Positions 53,771-63,369 of a stretch of DNA of 64,000 bases are shown one piece after another. A program made the translations under genes and the position numbers. Source of the DNA: Lunatibacter salilacus (GTDB taxonomy: Bacteria > Bacteroidota > Bacteroidia > Cytophagales > Cyclobacteriaceae); assembly GCF_009797935.1 (NCBI RefSeq), contig NZ_VOLC01000022.1, positions 49,181 through 113,180 on the forward strand, read 5' to 3'. How positions within the stretch are numbered: position 1 is the stretch's first letter; each line of letters begins with the position of its first letter. A model generated the notes under the pieces. The model saw only the letters and a program-made list of their open reading frames with translations. It had not been told where the DNA came from and ran no database searches.

Positions 53771-54802
53771 ATGAAAAGAATTTTTCCCCATTTACTTCTT
53801 GTTTTATCCTTATTCTGTACGTTCGAATCCCATGCACAGGACGTAGCTGACAGTGCCTATTACATTAGCTTTCCGGAGCAGTTGACTACTAGATTTTATT
53901 TCTCAAGGAAATATACCTCCGTCCGGTTTAAGGAAAGATCAGGTGCATATGACCTTACCTATATGCCAAACACTACATTGAACTTGGGCATAGGCGCAAC
54001 CTATCAAAATATCACCCTTAACCTCGCATACGGATTCGGTTTTTTGAATCCGGAAAAAGGCCGGGGAGATGGCAAATTTTTGGACCTCCAAGCCCATCTG
54101 TACCCCAAAAATTTCGTTATTGACTTCTTTGGACAGTTTCACAAGGGTTTCTACATTCCCATGCCTGAGCAACTTTCATTGTCTGGGGACAGGTATCTTA
54201 ATTTTCCAGATATGCGGACCCGAAAAATCGGGGCTTCGGTCCAATATCTGTTTAATCCAGAGAAATTTTCGTTCCGTGCCGCCTTTTTGCAACATGAATT
54301 ACAACAAAGGTCCGGATCAACCTTTTTATTGGGTTTTGAAATGTATGGCGGTCAGGCCATAAACAAATTTGGGATAGTACCCACTGCTCTGCTAAATTCC
54401 TTCGATGATAGATTTAACCGGATTCGATTTTTCGAATTTGGTCCAAATGTAGGATATGCGGCGACGCTTGTCATTAAGAAGCATTTTTTTCTAACGGGTT
54501 CACTTTCCAGCAACTTGGCCTTCGGGTACTCCACGCTGGATAAGTTCGGGTATCATGTGACCTCATGGGGAATAAATCCAAACTTGTTTGCCCGTGTTTT
54601 TGCAGGGTATAATTCCGAAAGATGGTCCGTAAACACCAATTATGTGCTAAATACGGTGAATCTTCCCACGGTGGATCAGATGGACCCGGCCATTATGACT
54701 GGTAATTACAGATTAAACTTTGTTTATCGCTTTATGCCTGGGCCAAAATTAAATAGATACCTCCGGATTATTGACGACACCAAAGCGAAATATGGAATCT
54801 GA
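53771..54802 (+). CDS. DUF4421 outer-membrane protein
   Basis: A 343-residue outer-membrane barrel. The ATG at 53771 starts a signal peptide (ending SHAQD near residue 24); a TTG immediately before it is not needed. The barrel has strands such as NTTLNLGIGATYQNITLNLAYGFGF and GYAATLVIKKHFFLTGSLSSNLA, with a C-terminal aromatic strand (RLNFVYRFMPGPKL), as in DUF4421 proteins. Role unknown. A single gene behind a long leader. Confidence 0.85.
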   Translation: MKRIFPHLLLVLSLFCTFESHAQDVADSAYYISFPEQLTTRFYFSRKYTSVRFKERSGAYDLTYMPNTTLNLGIGATYQNITLNLAYGFGFLNPEKGRGDGKFLDLQAHLYPKNFVIDFFGQFHKGFYIPMPEQLSLSGDRYLNFPDMRTRKIGASVQYLFNPEKFSFRAAFLQHELQQRSGSTFLLGFEMYGGQAINKFGIVPTALLNSFDDRFNRIRFFEFGPNVGYAATLVIKKHFFLTGSLSSNLAFGYSTLDKFGYHVTSWGINPNLFARVFAGYNSERWSVNTNYVLNTVNLPTVDQMDPAIMTGNYRLNFVYRFMPGPKLNRYLRIIDDTKAKYGI

Positions 54803-55233
54803 TCCGATATTATAGGTATGCACTTTTTAAAATTAACTTCGGCCAAAATAATTCGTTACCTCTTAATGAATTCTCTTTCTACCCCCCCTTTTAGGTCAAT
54901 GTAACTTTCATTTAATCCGTGACGGGCTATTGAATAAATGTTTTTTTCTTTGCATAGCTTTTTTCATAAAATGAGAATAACACAAAGTTAATCTTTGGGC
55001 GAAAATTGCAGATCATCTATGTTTATTCTACGTTTTTTATTAAATATTTTCTCCAAATAACATTTTGGTATCAAATCCATAACAATAGGTAAATCTACTA
55101 TTGATCCTAAAAAGGGCTTAAACAGGCTACCAGTATATAAAACTCAAAATTTTTATCAGTTATTAGTGGTATGATTATTTTGTTTTCAAGTATTCTCTTT
55201 AAATCAATTGTTAAATTTTATTAAATCAAATCT
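54803..55233. other. AT-rich region upstream of susC
   Basis: 431 bases. It must hold the susC promoter, but no -33/-7 pair stands out. There is no gene. No sigma/anti-sigma pair or hybrid two-component regulator lies near, unlike many polysaccharide loci. Confidence 0.55.
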
Positions 55234-58200
55234 ATGGGGATATATTCTACTTTAGCAAGAAAGCCAACCTATGCGTTGCTTTTTGCGGTTTTGATGATCT
55301 TCTGTATGACGGACACCATGGCCCAAAGTCGAAGGGTAACGGGCAATGTCACCTCTTCAGAAGACGGACTTGGGGTTCCCGGGGTCAATGTCTTGATCAA
55401 AGGCACTCAAGTGGGGACGGCAACCAATGTGAACGGTGATTATGCATTGGACGTACCTGATGATAATGCGGTGCTTATTTTTTCCTATATCGGGTTCAGG
55501 TCCCAAGAGATAAGTGTAGGAACCCGTTCGGTAATTAGCGTGGAGATTTCTCCCGATGATTCCGCATTGGGAGAGGTAGTAGTAACCGCATTGGGTATCC
55601 GTCGGGAGGAAATTTCCCTTGGATATTCTATCGAACGGGTCGGTGGCGAAGAGATGGTCCGGGTAGCCCAAGAAAGCTTTCTGAATGCAATGGCAGGCAA
55701 AGTCGCAGGTGCTACGATTAGTAGTACAGGAGGAACAGGTTCTTCGGTAAGTATGGTAATCCGTGGAGCTACCTCGTTAAGCTCCGACAATCAGCCCCTC
55801 TTTGTTGTGGATGGTGTGCCCATTGCTAATACGCTAAATAACGTATCTTCTATAGGAAGTGACAATCGGGTGGATTATGGTAATGCCATCTCTGGAATTA
55901 ACCCGGATGATATTGCGGAAATCACTATCCTAAAAGGTCCGAGTGCTGCGGCCCTTTATGGATCCCGGGCTGGTAACGGTGTGGTATTAATTACGACCAA
56001 AAGCGGCAAAGTGGACCGAATGACGGTCACCGTATCCTCCAATACTGTTTTTGATGTCCCCTTTAAATATCTGAAATGGCATAGCCGATTTGGTTCGGGC
56101 CAATTTTCTGCCATCCCGCCTGATGTTAGTGGGAACCCGTTAACCAATCCATTTGGTGCTTTGGTGCAGGAAAACGTAAATGCTGCATTTGGTGCCGAAT
56201 TGGACAGAGGCTATATGGCGCCTCAGTGGAACAGCCCCTTGGATGAAAACGGACGGCCCATCCCAATGGAATTGGTATCCCATCCAAATAATGTGCAGAA
56301 TTTCATGCAGACAGGTATTACCGCTACCAATGGATTCTCTGTTTCCAACAGTACCAATTTAATGAATTATCGGATATCTTATGGAAATATGCAAAATAGG
56401 GGTATAATACCCAACGCTGATTTGTTTAGAAATACACTGAATATCAACTCATCGGTTAAAATGAACGATAAGTTGACCCTGAGCACTAATTTGGATGTAA
56501 GTAGAAACAATTCAAATAACAGACCTGCGGGTGAGCGGGGTACCAATCCCTTACAGTGGGTATATGAAACTTCACCGCACATTAATATTCTTGATTTGAA
56601 GGAATATTGGATGCCCGGACAGGAGGGATTGCAGCAGAAAACACCAGATGTAACTTTTCCAACCAGAACTCTGAATAACCCCTATTTTTTAGCGAATGAG
56701 GTAAACAATAGTTTTAATAGGGACAGGGTATATGGTAATGTAAAGGCAGATTGGCAGATATCGCCTTCTTTTACATTTTTTGCCAGATATGCGCTAGACA
56801 ACTATAGTGAGACTAGGGAAAGTAAAATAGGGAGAAGTTATACCCAGGAGCCTGAGGGTGCCTATGGGATCACTGAGCTACATGGGTTTGAAAGCAACGC
56901 CGACTTTTTGGCGTCCTACAACAAGGATGTCAATAATTTCGGCATCACACTCTCTACGGGAGGAAATATGCGATATCAAAATGGCAGCAATATGACTGTA
57001 GCTTCGCGGCCTGGCGCTGGCCTGATTACTCCCGGTGTGTACACCATTCAAAATATAGCACAGGACAATGTCCAATACAGCAATTCCAGGTTTGAGCGAG
57101 GGATTAATAGTCTATATGGACTTGCGAACCTTTCTTATAAGAACATGCTTTACTTGGACCTGACTGCTCGTTCGGATTGGTCCAGTACCTTGCCGAATGC
57201 AGAAGCGTATTTTTATCCCTCCGCTTCCCTGAGTTTGTTGGTGAACGAAATGGTTGACATGCCTAGCTCTGTTAGTTTGTTCAAGTTTAGAGGAGGATAT
57301 GCGTCCGTTGGTAATGACGCCAACCCCTACCAGTTGATAGCGGCCTTGGGCAACGCAGGTGCTTGGGGCAATTTACCTCGATTATCCTTGCCTGGGACGC
57401 TACTAAATCCTAACCTGAAGCCCGAAATTGCAACTTCCTATGAAGGGGGCTTGGATTTGAATTTGTTCAATAACAGGGTCAGATTCAGCGGTACCTATTA
57501 TGTGATGGAAAATCGGAACCAGATTTTTAGCACCGGACTTCCACCATCCACCGGATACACCTCCAAGCAAATCAATGCCGGCTTACTCGAAAGTAAAGGT
57601 ATAGAGCTGACCCTAGGAACCACCGTAGTGGAAAACCGTAATTGGCGATGGGACTTGAATTTTAATTTGACTAGAAACAGGACAAGGATATTGGAACTTG
57701 CGGATGATTTGCCTTACTATACCCTTTGGACTGATGCACGGGGCGGCGCTTGGACCTATGTAGGAGATGAGATAGGCGACATCTATGATGCGCAAGTCAT
57801 CACCGTGGAAGATCCAAATTCCGAATACTTTGGCTTTCCCATATTGAATCAAACCGGGAAATGGCAGGATGTAGACGCAGTGAACAGCCGAAACAAAATC
57901 GGAAATTTCAATCCTAAATTTATCTTAGGTGGTCAGAGTTCACTGTCCTACAAAAACTTCCACCTCAATTTCACCTTTGACTGGAGAAATGGCGGAGACT
58001 TTGTTTCGCAGACCTACCGATGGGGTGAAGAACATGGGCGTTCCCAGGTATTTTTGGACAAACTCATCAATCCGGGAGAAATGCAAGGCCGTGAGCTAAG
58101 GGATTATTTGATAGCCAATAAGGACGAAATGATCCTTATCAATGGCAACAATTTTCCATTGGTTGGTGGACCAACACCTGATTTTAACGGATACCCCTTT

Positions 58201-58665
58201 ACTTTTGGACCATTTACTCTGCCGCATGGTGGCGTATTTATTCCCGGTGTGTATGCCACAGCGTTTGATGAAAATGGCAATCCTACGGAGTTTGCGGAAA
58301 ACCTGGGAGAAAATGTAGGACAACCGGGAGGCACGGTCACCATGCCTTATGCAGGCAGTACTGCTTGGAGCTTTACCCGGGCCTTTATTTATGACGCATC
58401 TTTTATCAAGCTACGTGAAATATCGCTTGGATTTGACATGCCAGAAAGGATCACCAGTCAACTAAGAATGCAGAACCTGAATGTCTCCGTATATAGCCGA
58501 AATATTATTCTATGGACTGCAGCAAAGATCAATATAGATCCGGAGATGGCCTTCCAGCCTCAAGGTGGAGTTCAGGCAGGAACGCAGTTTAAGCAGGGAA
58601 TCGAAAGATGGAACGTAAATCCTTGGGTAATGCCTGTCGGGTTTAAAGTAAATGCCACCTTCTAA
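55234..58665 (+). CDS. SusC/RagA-family TonB-dependent outer-membrane transporter
   Basis: A 1143-residue SusC-type importer. A signal peptide (to about residue 31, TMAQS) is followed by a carboxypeptidase-like beta-sandwich (VTGNVTSSEDGLGVPGVNVLIKGTQVGTATNVNGDY, about 35-115), the plug (EVVVTALGIRREEISLGYS; LFVVDGVPI; LKGPSAAALYGSRAGNGVVLITTK, about 120-260) and a 22-strand barrel with the last strand NPWVMPVGFKVNATF. There is no STN domain, so it is not linked to an anti-sigma factor. The substrate is unknown. SusD follows after 31 bases. Confidence 0.95.
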   Translation: MGIYSTLARKPTYALLFAVLMIFCMTDTMAQSRRVTGNVTSSEDGLGVPGVNVLIKGTQVGTATNVNGDYALDVPDDNAVLIFSYIGFRSQEISVGTRSVISVEISPDDSALGEVVVTALGIRREEISLGYSIERVGGEEMVRVAQESFLNAMAGKVAGATISSTGGTGSSVSMVIRGATSLSSDNQPLFVVDGVPIANTLNNVSSIGSDNRVDYGNAISGINPDDIAEITILKGPSAAALYGSRAGNGVVLITTKSGKVDRMTVTVSSNTVFDVPFKYLKWHSRFGSGQFSAIPPDVSGNPLTNPFGALVQENVNAAFGAELDRGYMAPQWNSPLDENGRPIPMELVSHPNNVQNFMQTGITATNGFSVSNSTNLMNYRISYGNMQNRGIIPNADLFRNTLNINSSVKMNDKLTLSTNLDVSRNNSNNRPAGERGTNPLQWVYETSPHINILDLKEYWMPGQEGLQQKTPDVTFPTRTLNNPYFLANEVNNSFNRDRVYGNVKADWQISPSFTFFARYALDNYSETRESKIGRSYTQEPEGAYGITELHGFESNADFLASYNKDVNNFGITLSTGGNMRYQNGSNMTVASRPGAGLITPGVYTIQNIAQDNVQYSNSRFERGINSLYGLANLSYKNMLYLDLTARSDWSSTLPNAEAYFYPSASLSLLVNEMVDMPSSVSLFKFRGGYASVGNDANPYQLIAALGNAGAWGNLPRLSLPGTLLNPNLKPEIATSYEGGLDLNLFNNRVRFSGTYYVMENRNQIFSTGLPPSTGYTSKQINAGLLESKGIELTLGTTVVENRNWRWDLNFNLTRNRTRILELADDLPYYTLWTDARGGAWTYVGDEIGDIYDAQVITVEDPNSEYFGFPILNQTGKWQDVDAVNSRNKIGNFNPKFILGGQSSLSYKNFHLNFTFDWRNGGDFVSQTYRWGEEHGRSQVFLDKLINPGEMQGRELRDYLIANKDEMILINGNNFPLVGGPTPDFNGYPFTFGPFTLPHGGVFIPGVYATAFDENGNPTEFAENLGENVGQPGGTVTMPYAGSTAWSFTRAFIYDASFIKLREISLGFDMPERITSQLRMQNLNVSVYSRNIILWTAAKINIDPEMAFQPQGGVQAGTQFKQGIERWNVNPWVMPVGFKVNATF

Positions 58666-58696
58666 TCATCGGTCAAACAGGAAAAAGAAATTCGCT

Positions 58697-60355
58697 ATGA
58701 AAGGATATAAATTAGTTACTTTAATGCTTGGGGCTGTCATTCTCACCTTGGTTTCTTGCCAAGAAGATCTGATGCAGATGAATGAAAACCCCAACGGAGC
58801 CAATCCGGCAACTGCCAACCCCAATCTGGTGTTGTCTACCGTATTGACAGAGGCGGGCAAAACAGTTGTGAATCTTGGCTACGGCGATATTGCCGGGGTA
58901 ATGCAGCATACCCAAAAGGACGGCTGGGCAGGTGGTCATAACCTGTACGACTGGAATAGGAACAACAGCTGGGCTGGCTATTATGGCATCTTGCGCAATA
59001 ATCAATACGTCTACGAACGTGCCGTGGAATTGGATCAGGAACTACAACAAGGAGTCTCTCTGGTTATAAAGTCGATGATGTTCGGTTTGATCACGGATCT
59101 CTGGGGAGATGCTCCCTATTCGATGGCGCTGAAAGGGGCCGAAGCTTCTCCGGAGGCTACTTTTCCCGTGTTTGATACCCAAGAAAATATCTATCGGGGA
59201 GTTTTGGACGAGCTGGAGCAAGCCAATCAATTACTCTCCAAGCCTAGGGCGGAATATAACAGTACCATTCAAGGCGCAGATGTTTTTTACAATGGGGATC
59301 CTGCTAAATGGAGAAAATTGGCCAACTCGCTCAAGGTTCGCTATTTGATGCGGGTATCGGACAAGCTGCCTGATTTTGCAAAGCAGGGTATAGAAGCAAT
59401 TATTGCCAACCCCAACCAATATCCAATCATTACAGCCCCTGCGGATGATGCATCGATGGGTTTTGCGGGAATAAGTAATGAATCCTCATGGCCCGCCAAT
59501 ACCCGCTTTGACGCCAGTCAGAGTAATTATAGACGGATCAAAATGTGTGAAACGCTCGTGGAGGCACTTAGGGAGAGAAGTGATCCCCGGATTACTGTTT
59601 GGGCCAACAGGGTTCAAGTCCCCTTGGTGGTTGACGAGAGTTTACCTGCGGGCACAGACCGAATTGAGAACAACCGAAGGCTGTTGTCTCCGGATGTACT
59701 CGTCGAGCGGGGAATAGATATCAACGATATCAGTCAAAATCCAGATTATGTAGGTATTCCACCGGCGATTCCGGGTCCCCAAGTATATAACATGAGTCCA
59801 GATGCCAACCAAGCTGCCTTCAACCCGCATGTTTCTTGGGTAAATGACATCTACAGAGAAGCATCTGGCCCCCTATTACGTTCCAGAATATTCTCAGCTT
59901 CTGAGATGAATTTCATACTTGCGGAAGCAGCTTTGAAAGGCTGGTCAGTCGGAAATACCGCCGAAAATTATTATAATGCAGCGATTCAATCGTCATTTAC
60001 CACCTGGGGATTAAGCAATCAATTTGCCGGATATATTGCCCAAGAAAACGTGAAGTTTGACGGCACGGTGAAGCAAATTATTGAGCAGAAATGGATAGCC
60101 TCTTGGACTGCGGCTGCCGAAGCTTGGTTTGACTACAGAAGAACTGGATATCCGGAGTTACAGGCGGGCCCCTTTGCCATCCGCAATGTACTACCTGTAA
60201 GGTTTTACTACATGATTGATGAGAGAAATCTTAATGCTGCCAATACCGAAGCGGCTATGTCCCGTCTTCAGCAGACCAACTTCTCAGAAGTGGATGGTGA
60301 AAACAGTGCCTGGTCCAAGCCATGGCTCGTTCAAGGAACCAACAAACCTTGGTAA
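58697..60355 (+). CDS. SusD/RagB-family nutrient-binding lipoprotein
   Basis: A 552-residue SusD-like lid protein. The ATG at 58697 gives a lipoprotein signal (MKGYKLVTLMLGAVILTLVSC); the longer reading from 58652 overlaps susC and is rejected. Residues 50-200 carry tetratricopeptide-like helices (YVYERAVELDQELQQGVSLVIKSMMFGLITDLWGDAPYS), and a C-terminal FDYRRTGYP / ARFY block is typical of the SusD-like-2 group. It closes over the SusC barrel and captures ligand. A strong terminator follows. Confidence 0.94.
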   Translation: MKGYKLVTLMLGAVILTLVSCQEDLMQMNENPNGANPATANPNLVLSTVLTEAGKTVVNLGYGDIAGVMQHTQKDGWAGGHNLYDWNRNNSWAGYYGILRNNQYVYERAVELDQELQQGVSLVIKSMMFGLITDLWGDAPYSMALKGAEASPEATFPVFDTQENIYRGVLDELEQANQLLSKPRAEYNSTIQGADVFYNGDPAKWRKLANSLKVRYLMRVSDKLPDFAKQGIEAIIANPNQYPIITAPADDASMGFAGISNESSWPANTRFDASQSNYRRIKMCETLVEALRERSDPRITVWANRVQVPLVVDESLPAGTDRIENNRRLLSPDVLVERGIDINDISQNPDYVGIPPAIPGPQVYNMSPDANQAAFNPHVSWVNDIYREASGPLLRSRIFSASEMNFILAEAALKGWSVGNTAENYYNAAIQSSFTTWGLSNQFAGYIAQENVKFDGTVKQIIEQKWIASWTAAAEAWFDYRRTGYPELQAGPFAIRNVLPVRFYYMIDERNLNAANTEAAMSRLQQTNFSEVDGENSAWSKPWLVQGTNKPW

Positions 60356-60377
60356 ACAATAGTAAAATCAATAGTGG

Positions 60378-60411
60378 TGAAGGTGTGGGGAAATCCACAC
60401 CTTCATTTTTT
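60378..60411 (+). terminator. Terminator after the SusD gene
   Basis: TGAAGGTGTGG pairs perfectly with CCACACCTTCA around GGAAAT and is followed by six T. It separates the SusCD pair from the ceramidase-like gene 23 bases later. Confidence 0.9.
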
Positions 60412-60433
60412 CGACCCATTTAGCCTAATGTTT

Positions 60434-61711
60434 ATGAAAATCGTATTAAAATTTACCACCGTTTGTTGCATTTATATCCTTTTCGCTACCCAAATCGGGT
60501 TCTCCCAAGGACTCCAAGTGGGGGTGGCTAAACGTGTCATCACGCCGGATCCGCTTCTGCCTGTTTCAGGTGGAGTAGGAATTCCGAAGCCTGCAAGCGA
60601 AAAACAGGGCGAACTTTATGTGAGGGTGGCAGTATTTGAGGAGAGTGGGGAAAGGATGGCAATAGTCGTAGTGGATAATTTGGGCTGGCCTGCCACATTG
60701 GGAGACCGCTCCAGAAAGCTTATTCCCGGAATTAAACCTGAAAATATTCTTATTGCGGCAACCCACACCCACAGTGCTCCGGATGCCTATGCCTTTGCGG
60801 ATGAAAATGGAAACCACGGTGCCGATTTGGAATACTTGGATTGGTGTGTGGAACAACTGGCGGATGCCGTCAATGAGGCCTTGGAAAACCTTCAACCGGT
60901 AAACCTTAAAGTAGCTATGGGCGAAGCTACCGGCAAAATCGCCTATAACTATTACGCCCCCCAACTCTATGATCCAGCCGTTGGAGTTATTCAGGCTTTT
61001 GCCATGGATGGCCCAAGTAAAGGACAAGCGATCCTAACACTCGTTAACTATGCGATTCATCCCGAAGTAATTGGCAATGGCAGGGGCATCTTAAGCCCAG
61101 ATATGTGCGGTCCGCTTTATGATAGGATTGAGTCCAAAGGTAGCGGCATGGCGTTGTTTGTCAACGGCGCACTCGGAGGCATGGTCACAGCAGATAATAG
61201 GCGGGAGGAAGGGAAAGAGGCCAATGACTACGCAGAATGCACACGCATTGGGTATTTGCTCGCAGATGAAGCGTTGAGAATTGTTACAGATGCGCCTTTG
61301 ATTGGCGATCCGAAATTGCACGTATATAGCAAAACCATTAATTTGCCGATAACGTCCGAACTGATGAAAGCCATCCTAGTCAACTCCCCGCTTCATCAGG
61401 AATACGTAGGCTTGGACTCTATTCCCACCCAGCTAAACGTGGTCAACATTGGTCCGGCACAACTGATTACCATTCCCGGTGAAGCACTTCCCAATATAGG
61501 ATTCTATCTTAAGAGAAATATGCCGACTGCATTTCCCTTTCTGCTAGGCCTTTGCAATGATGCGTTTGGCTATTTGCTGACCAAGGTGGATTTTAACAGT
61601 TTCCAACGCTATGAATACATCAGCCGTACCAGCTTGGGAGAAATGGCGGGCGAGATCTATATGGAGGAAATTTTGAAGATGGTCAAAGATAGCGATGTAC
61701 CTGACAAATAA
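60434..61711 (+). CDS. Secreted neutral/alkaline ceramidase-like hydrolase
   Basis: A 425-residue exported enzyme of the neutral/alkaline ceramidase N-terminal-domain family, shorter than full ceramidases and lacking their C-terminal domain. A signal peptide (to about residue 26, IGFSQ) precedes GVAKRVITPD near 32, a family mark. ATHTHSAPDA (about 109-118) and VNYAIHPEVIG (about 202-212) supply zinc ligands. The catalytic Ser region of animal ceramidases is not evident. Amide or other surface-lipid substrates are possible. I start at the ATG at 60434; the ATG at 60428 is two codons longer. Confidence 0.82.
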   Translation: MKIVLKFTTVCCIYILFATQIGFSQGLQVGVAKRVITPDPLLPVSGGVGIPKPASEKQGELYVRVAVFEESGERMAIVVVDNLGWPATLGDRSRKLIPGIKPENILIAATHTHSAPDAYAFADENGNHGADLEYLDWCVEQLADAVNEALENLQPVNLKVAMGEATGKIAYNYYAPQLYDPAVGVIQAFAMDGPSKGQAILTLVNYAIHPEVIGNGRGILSPDMCGPLYDRIESKGSGMALFVNGALGGMVTADNRREEGKEANDYAECTRIGYLLADEALRIVTDAPLIGDPKLHVYSKTINLPITSELMKAILVNSPLHQEYVGLDSIPTQLNVVNIGPAQLITIPGEALPNIGFYLKRNMPTAFPFLLGLCNDAFGYLLTKVDFNSFQRYEYISRTSLGEMAGEIYMEEILKMVKDSDVPDK

Positions 61712-61799
61712 AAGGACTCAATGAAATAGTTAAAAATGAAATTTATACTTTTTCTTCAAAATTTATCCCAATTTTGCAATAAAGCTTTTTCTTTTCATC

Positions 61800-62861
61800 A
61801 TGAATACACCACATAAACCATCCATGCTTTGGATGCTGTTGAGTTTGGTAATCGGGGTCTCCTGTACCAAAAATGTTTCCCTGACGCGTCTGGCACCGGC
61901 CGAGATCAGCATACCTTCCCATGTGCAGCGGTTGTTGATCGTAGACCGCACGGAGCCCGAAAGCCAGGGTTTTGCCATCATCGAAGGGATTTTGACTGGG
62001 GAGGCTCCTTTTGAAGTGAAAAATGCAATTGAAACCACCCTTGCCACCATTCAGCAGGAGCTAAATACCTCACCCCGCTACGAGGTAATTCGGGCTCGGG
62101 GGCGGTTAAAAGGAGGATTATTTAGCCAGACCTTTCCGCAGCCTCTTATTTGGAGCCAAATTGAGAGCCTTTGTGCCAGCTATGATGCGGACGCGGTACT
62201 TGCTTTGGAAAAATTCAGCTCGGATTTTATTGTTACGGACAAGAAAGCACTGATCAAAAAAACCGTTGGAACGGGAAAGGAGGCAAAGGAAATCGAAGTG
62301 GATGGAATCTATGCAGAAGGTGTGGCTTCTGTTCAGGTAGGTTTTCGGTTTTATGATCCGGTAAACCGTAATATTGCTGACCAGATTGATTTTAACAAAA
62401 CCAACCTGTGGTCTGCGGAGGCCGAGACTCGGACTCAAGCTTTGGCTTTGATGATTGACAAAGTACGGGCTACCCAAGTGGTGGGGCAGATGGCCGGCGC
62501 TTCCTATGCCCGAAGAGTAGCTCCGATGTATTTGACCGTAAGCCGATCCTTTTTTCCCAAGTCCAAAACAAATCCTGCTTTGGGCCACGGGGCAAGACTG
62601 GCGGAGGTTAACCAATGGGAACAGGCAATTGACACCTGGATAAAAGGATTGGATGCACCAAATGATGAAAAAACCGCAGGAAAGTTAGCGTACAATATCG
62701 CCATTGGATACGAAGTTTTGGGCAATTTGGTCCTTGCGCAGGAATGGGCGGGAAAGGCATATACGAACTACGGATTCAAAAAAGGTCGTTCCTATGCCCT
62801 AAACCTAACCCAGCAAATCATGGCAGATGAGCTGGTAAGAAGGCAATTGGCGGTGGAATAG
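61800..62861 (+). CDS. DUF6340 family lipoprotein
   Basis: A 353-residue lipoprotein of the DUF6340 family. The signal ends at Cys (LVIGVSCTKN, residue 22). RLAPAEISIPSHVQRLLIVDRT and LCASYDADAVLALEKFSSDF are family-type blocks, and the last 100 residues look like TPR helices (WEQAIDTWIKGLDAPNDEKTAGKLAYNIAIGYEVLGNL). Function unknown. It starts 88 bases after the ceramidase-like gene, in the same direction, and is the last gene before the repeats. Confidence 0.85.
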   Translation: MNTPHKPSMLWMLLSLVIGVSCTKNVSLTRLAPAEISIPSHVQRLLIVDRTEPESQGFAIIEGILTGEAPFEVKNAIETTLATIQQELNTSPRYEVIRARGRLKGGLFSQTFPQPLIWSQIESLCASYDADAVLALEKFSSDFIVTDKKALIKKTVGTGKEAKEIEVDGIYAEGVASVQVGFRFYDPVNRNIADQIDFNKTNLWSAEAETRTQALALMIDKVRATQVVGQMAGASYARRVAPMYLTVSRSFFPKSKTNPALGHGARLAEVNQWEQAIDTWIKGLDAPNDEKTAGKLAYNIAIGYEVLGNLVLAQEWAGKAYTNYGFKKGRSYALNLTQQIMADELVRRQLAVE

Positions 62862-63369
62862 TCCGATTTTTTTGCCTTTCAATTAATGAAATATTGGGTG
62901 AAAAATTTATCACAGAGGACACGGAGGTTTCACAGAGGACTCAAAGATTTTTTTTAAAATATTGCTGTCTATGGTGCCTGTTTTGCGTATTTCTTGGTTT
63001 TCTAAAACGGGTTTTCGCTTGCCATTGCAAGTGGCTTAATAAAGATTTTGTTTCTCTAAGGAATGAAGAGATAGGAGGGTGTAGTGGATACTACAGCGAG
63101 TCGGGGAAAAAGAATTGTCACAGCAAAAAACCCCACGAATGCACGAATGGACAACGAGACTTTTTGGAAACCGTTGTCGGCGTTGCGTGAAAAACGAGTG
63201 ACCACAGAGAATTCATCGTGGACTTTTTTGTTTTCAGCCTTTAAATTCTCAAGGACTCCCCAATCAACTTTTCATATGATATCAAGGCTTCGCCCCTAGT
63301 CTTGCTATGAAATCTATCTTTGGTCAAAATATTCGTGAAAATCCGTGCCATTCGTGGATAAACACACCC
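62862..63369. repeat. Dispersed-repeat spacer between DUF6340 gene and tandem array
   Basis: No gene is supported. It holds short motifs common in intergenic DNA of this phylum: CACAGAGGACACGGAGG with a second CACAGAGGACTCAAAG at 62912-62946; CACGAATGCACGAATGG at 63133-63149; and ATTCGTGAAAATCCGTGCC at 63331-63349. Open frames here (for instance EDTEVSQRTQRF) are translations of the repeat. Confidence 0.6.

Noticed and set aside
62894..63190. 98-codon plus-strand open frame after the DUF6340 gene
   Set aside because: Its start translates the CACAGAGGACACGGAGG repeat (EDTEVSQRTQRF), a known false-gene pattern, and nothing else is recognisable.
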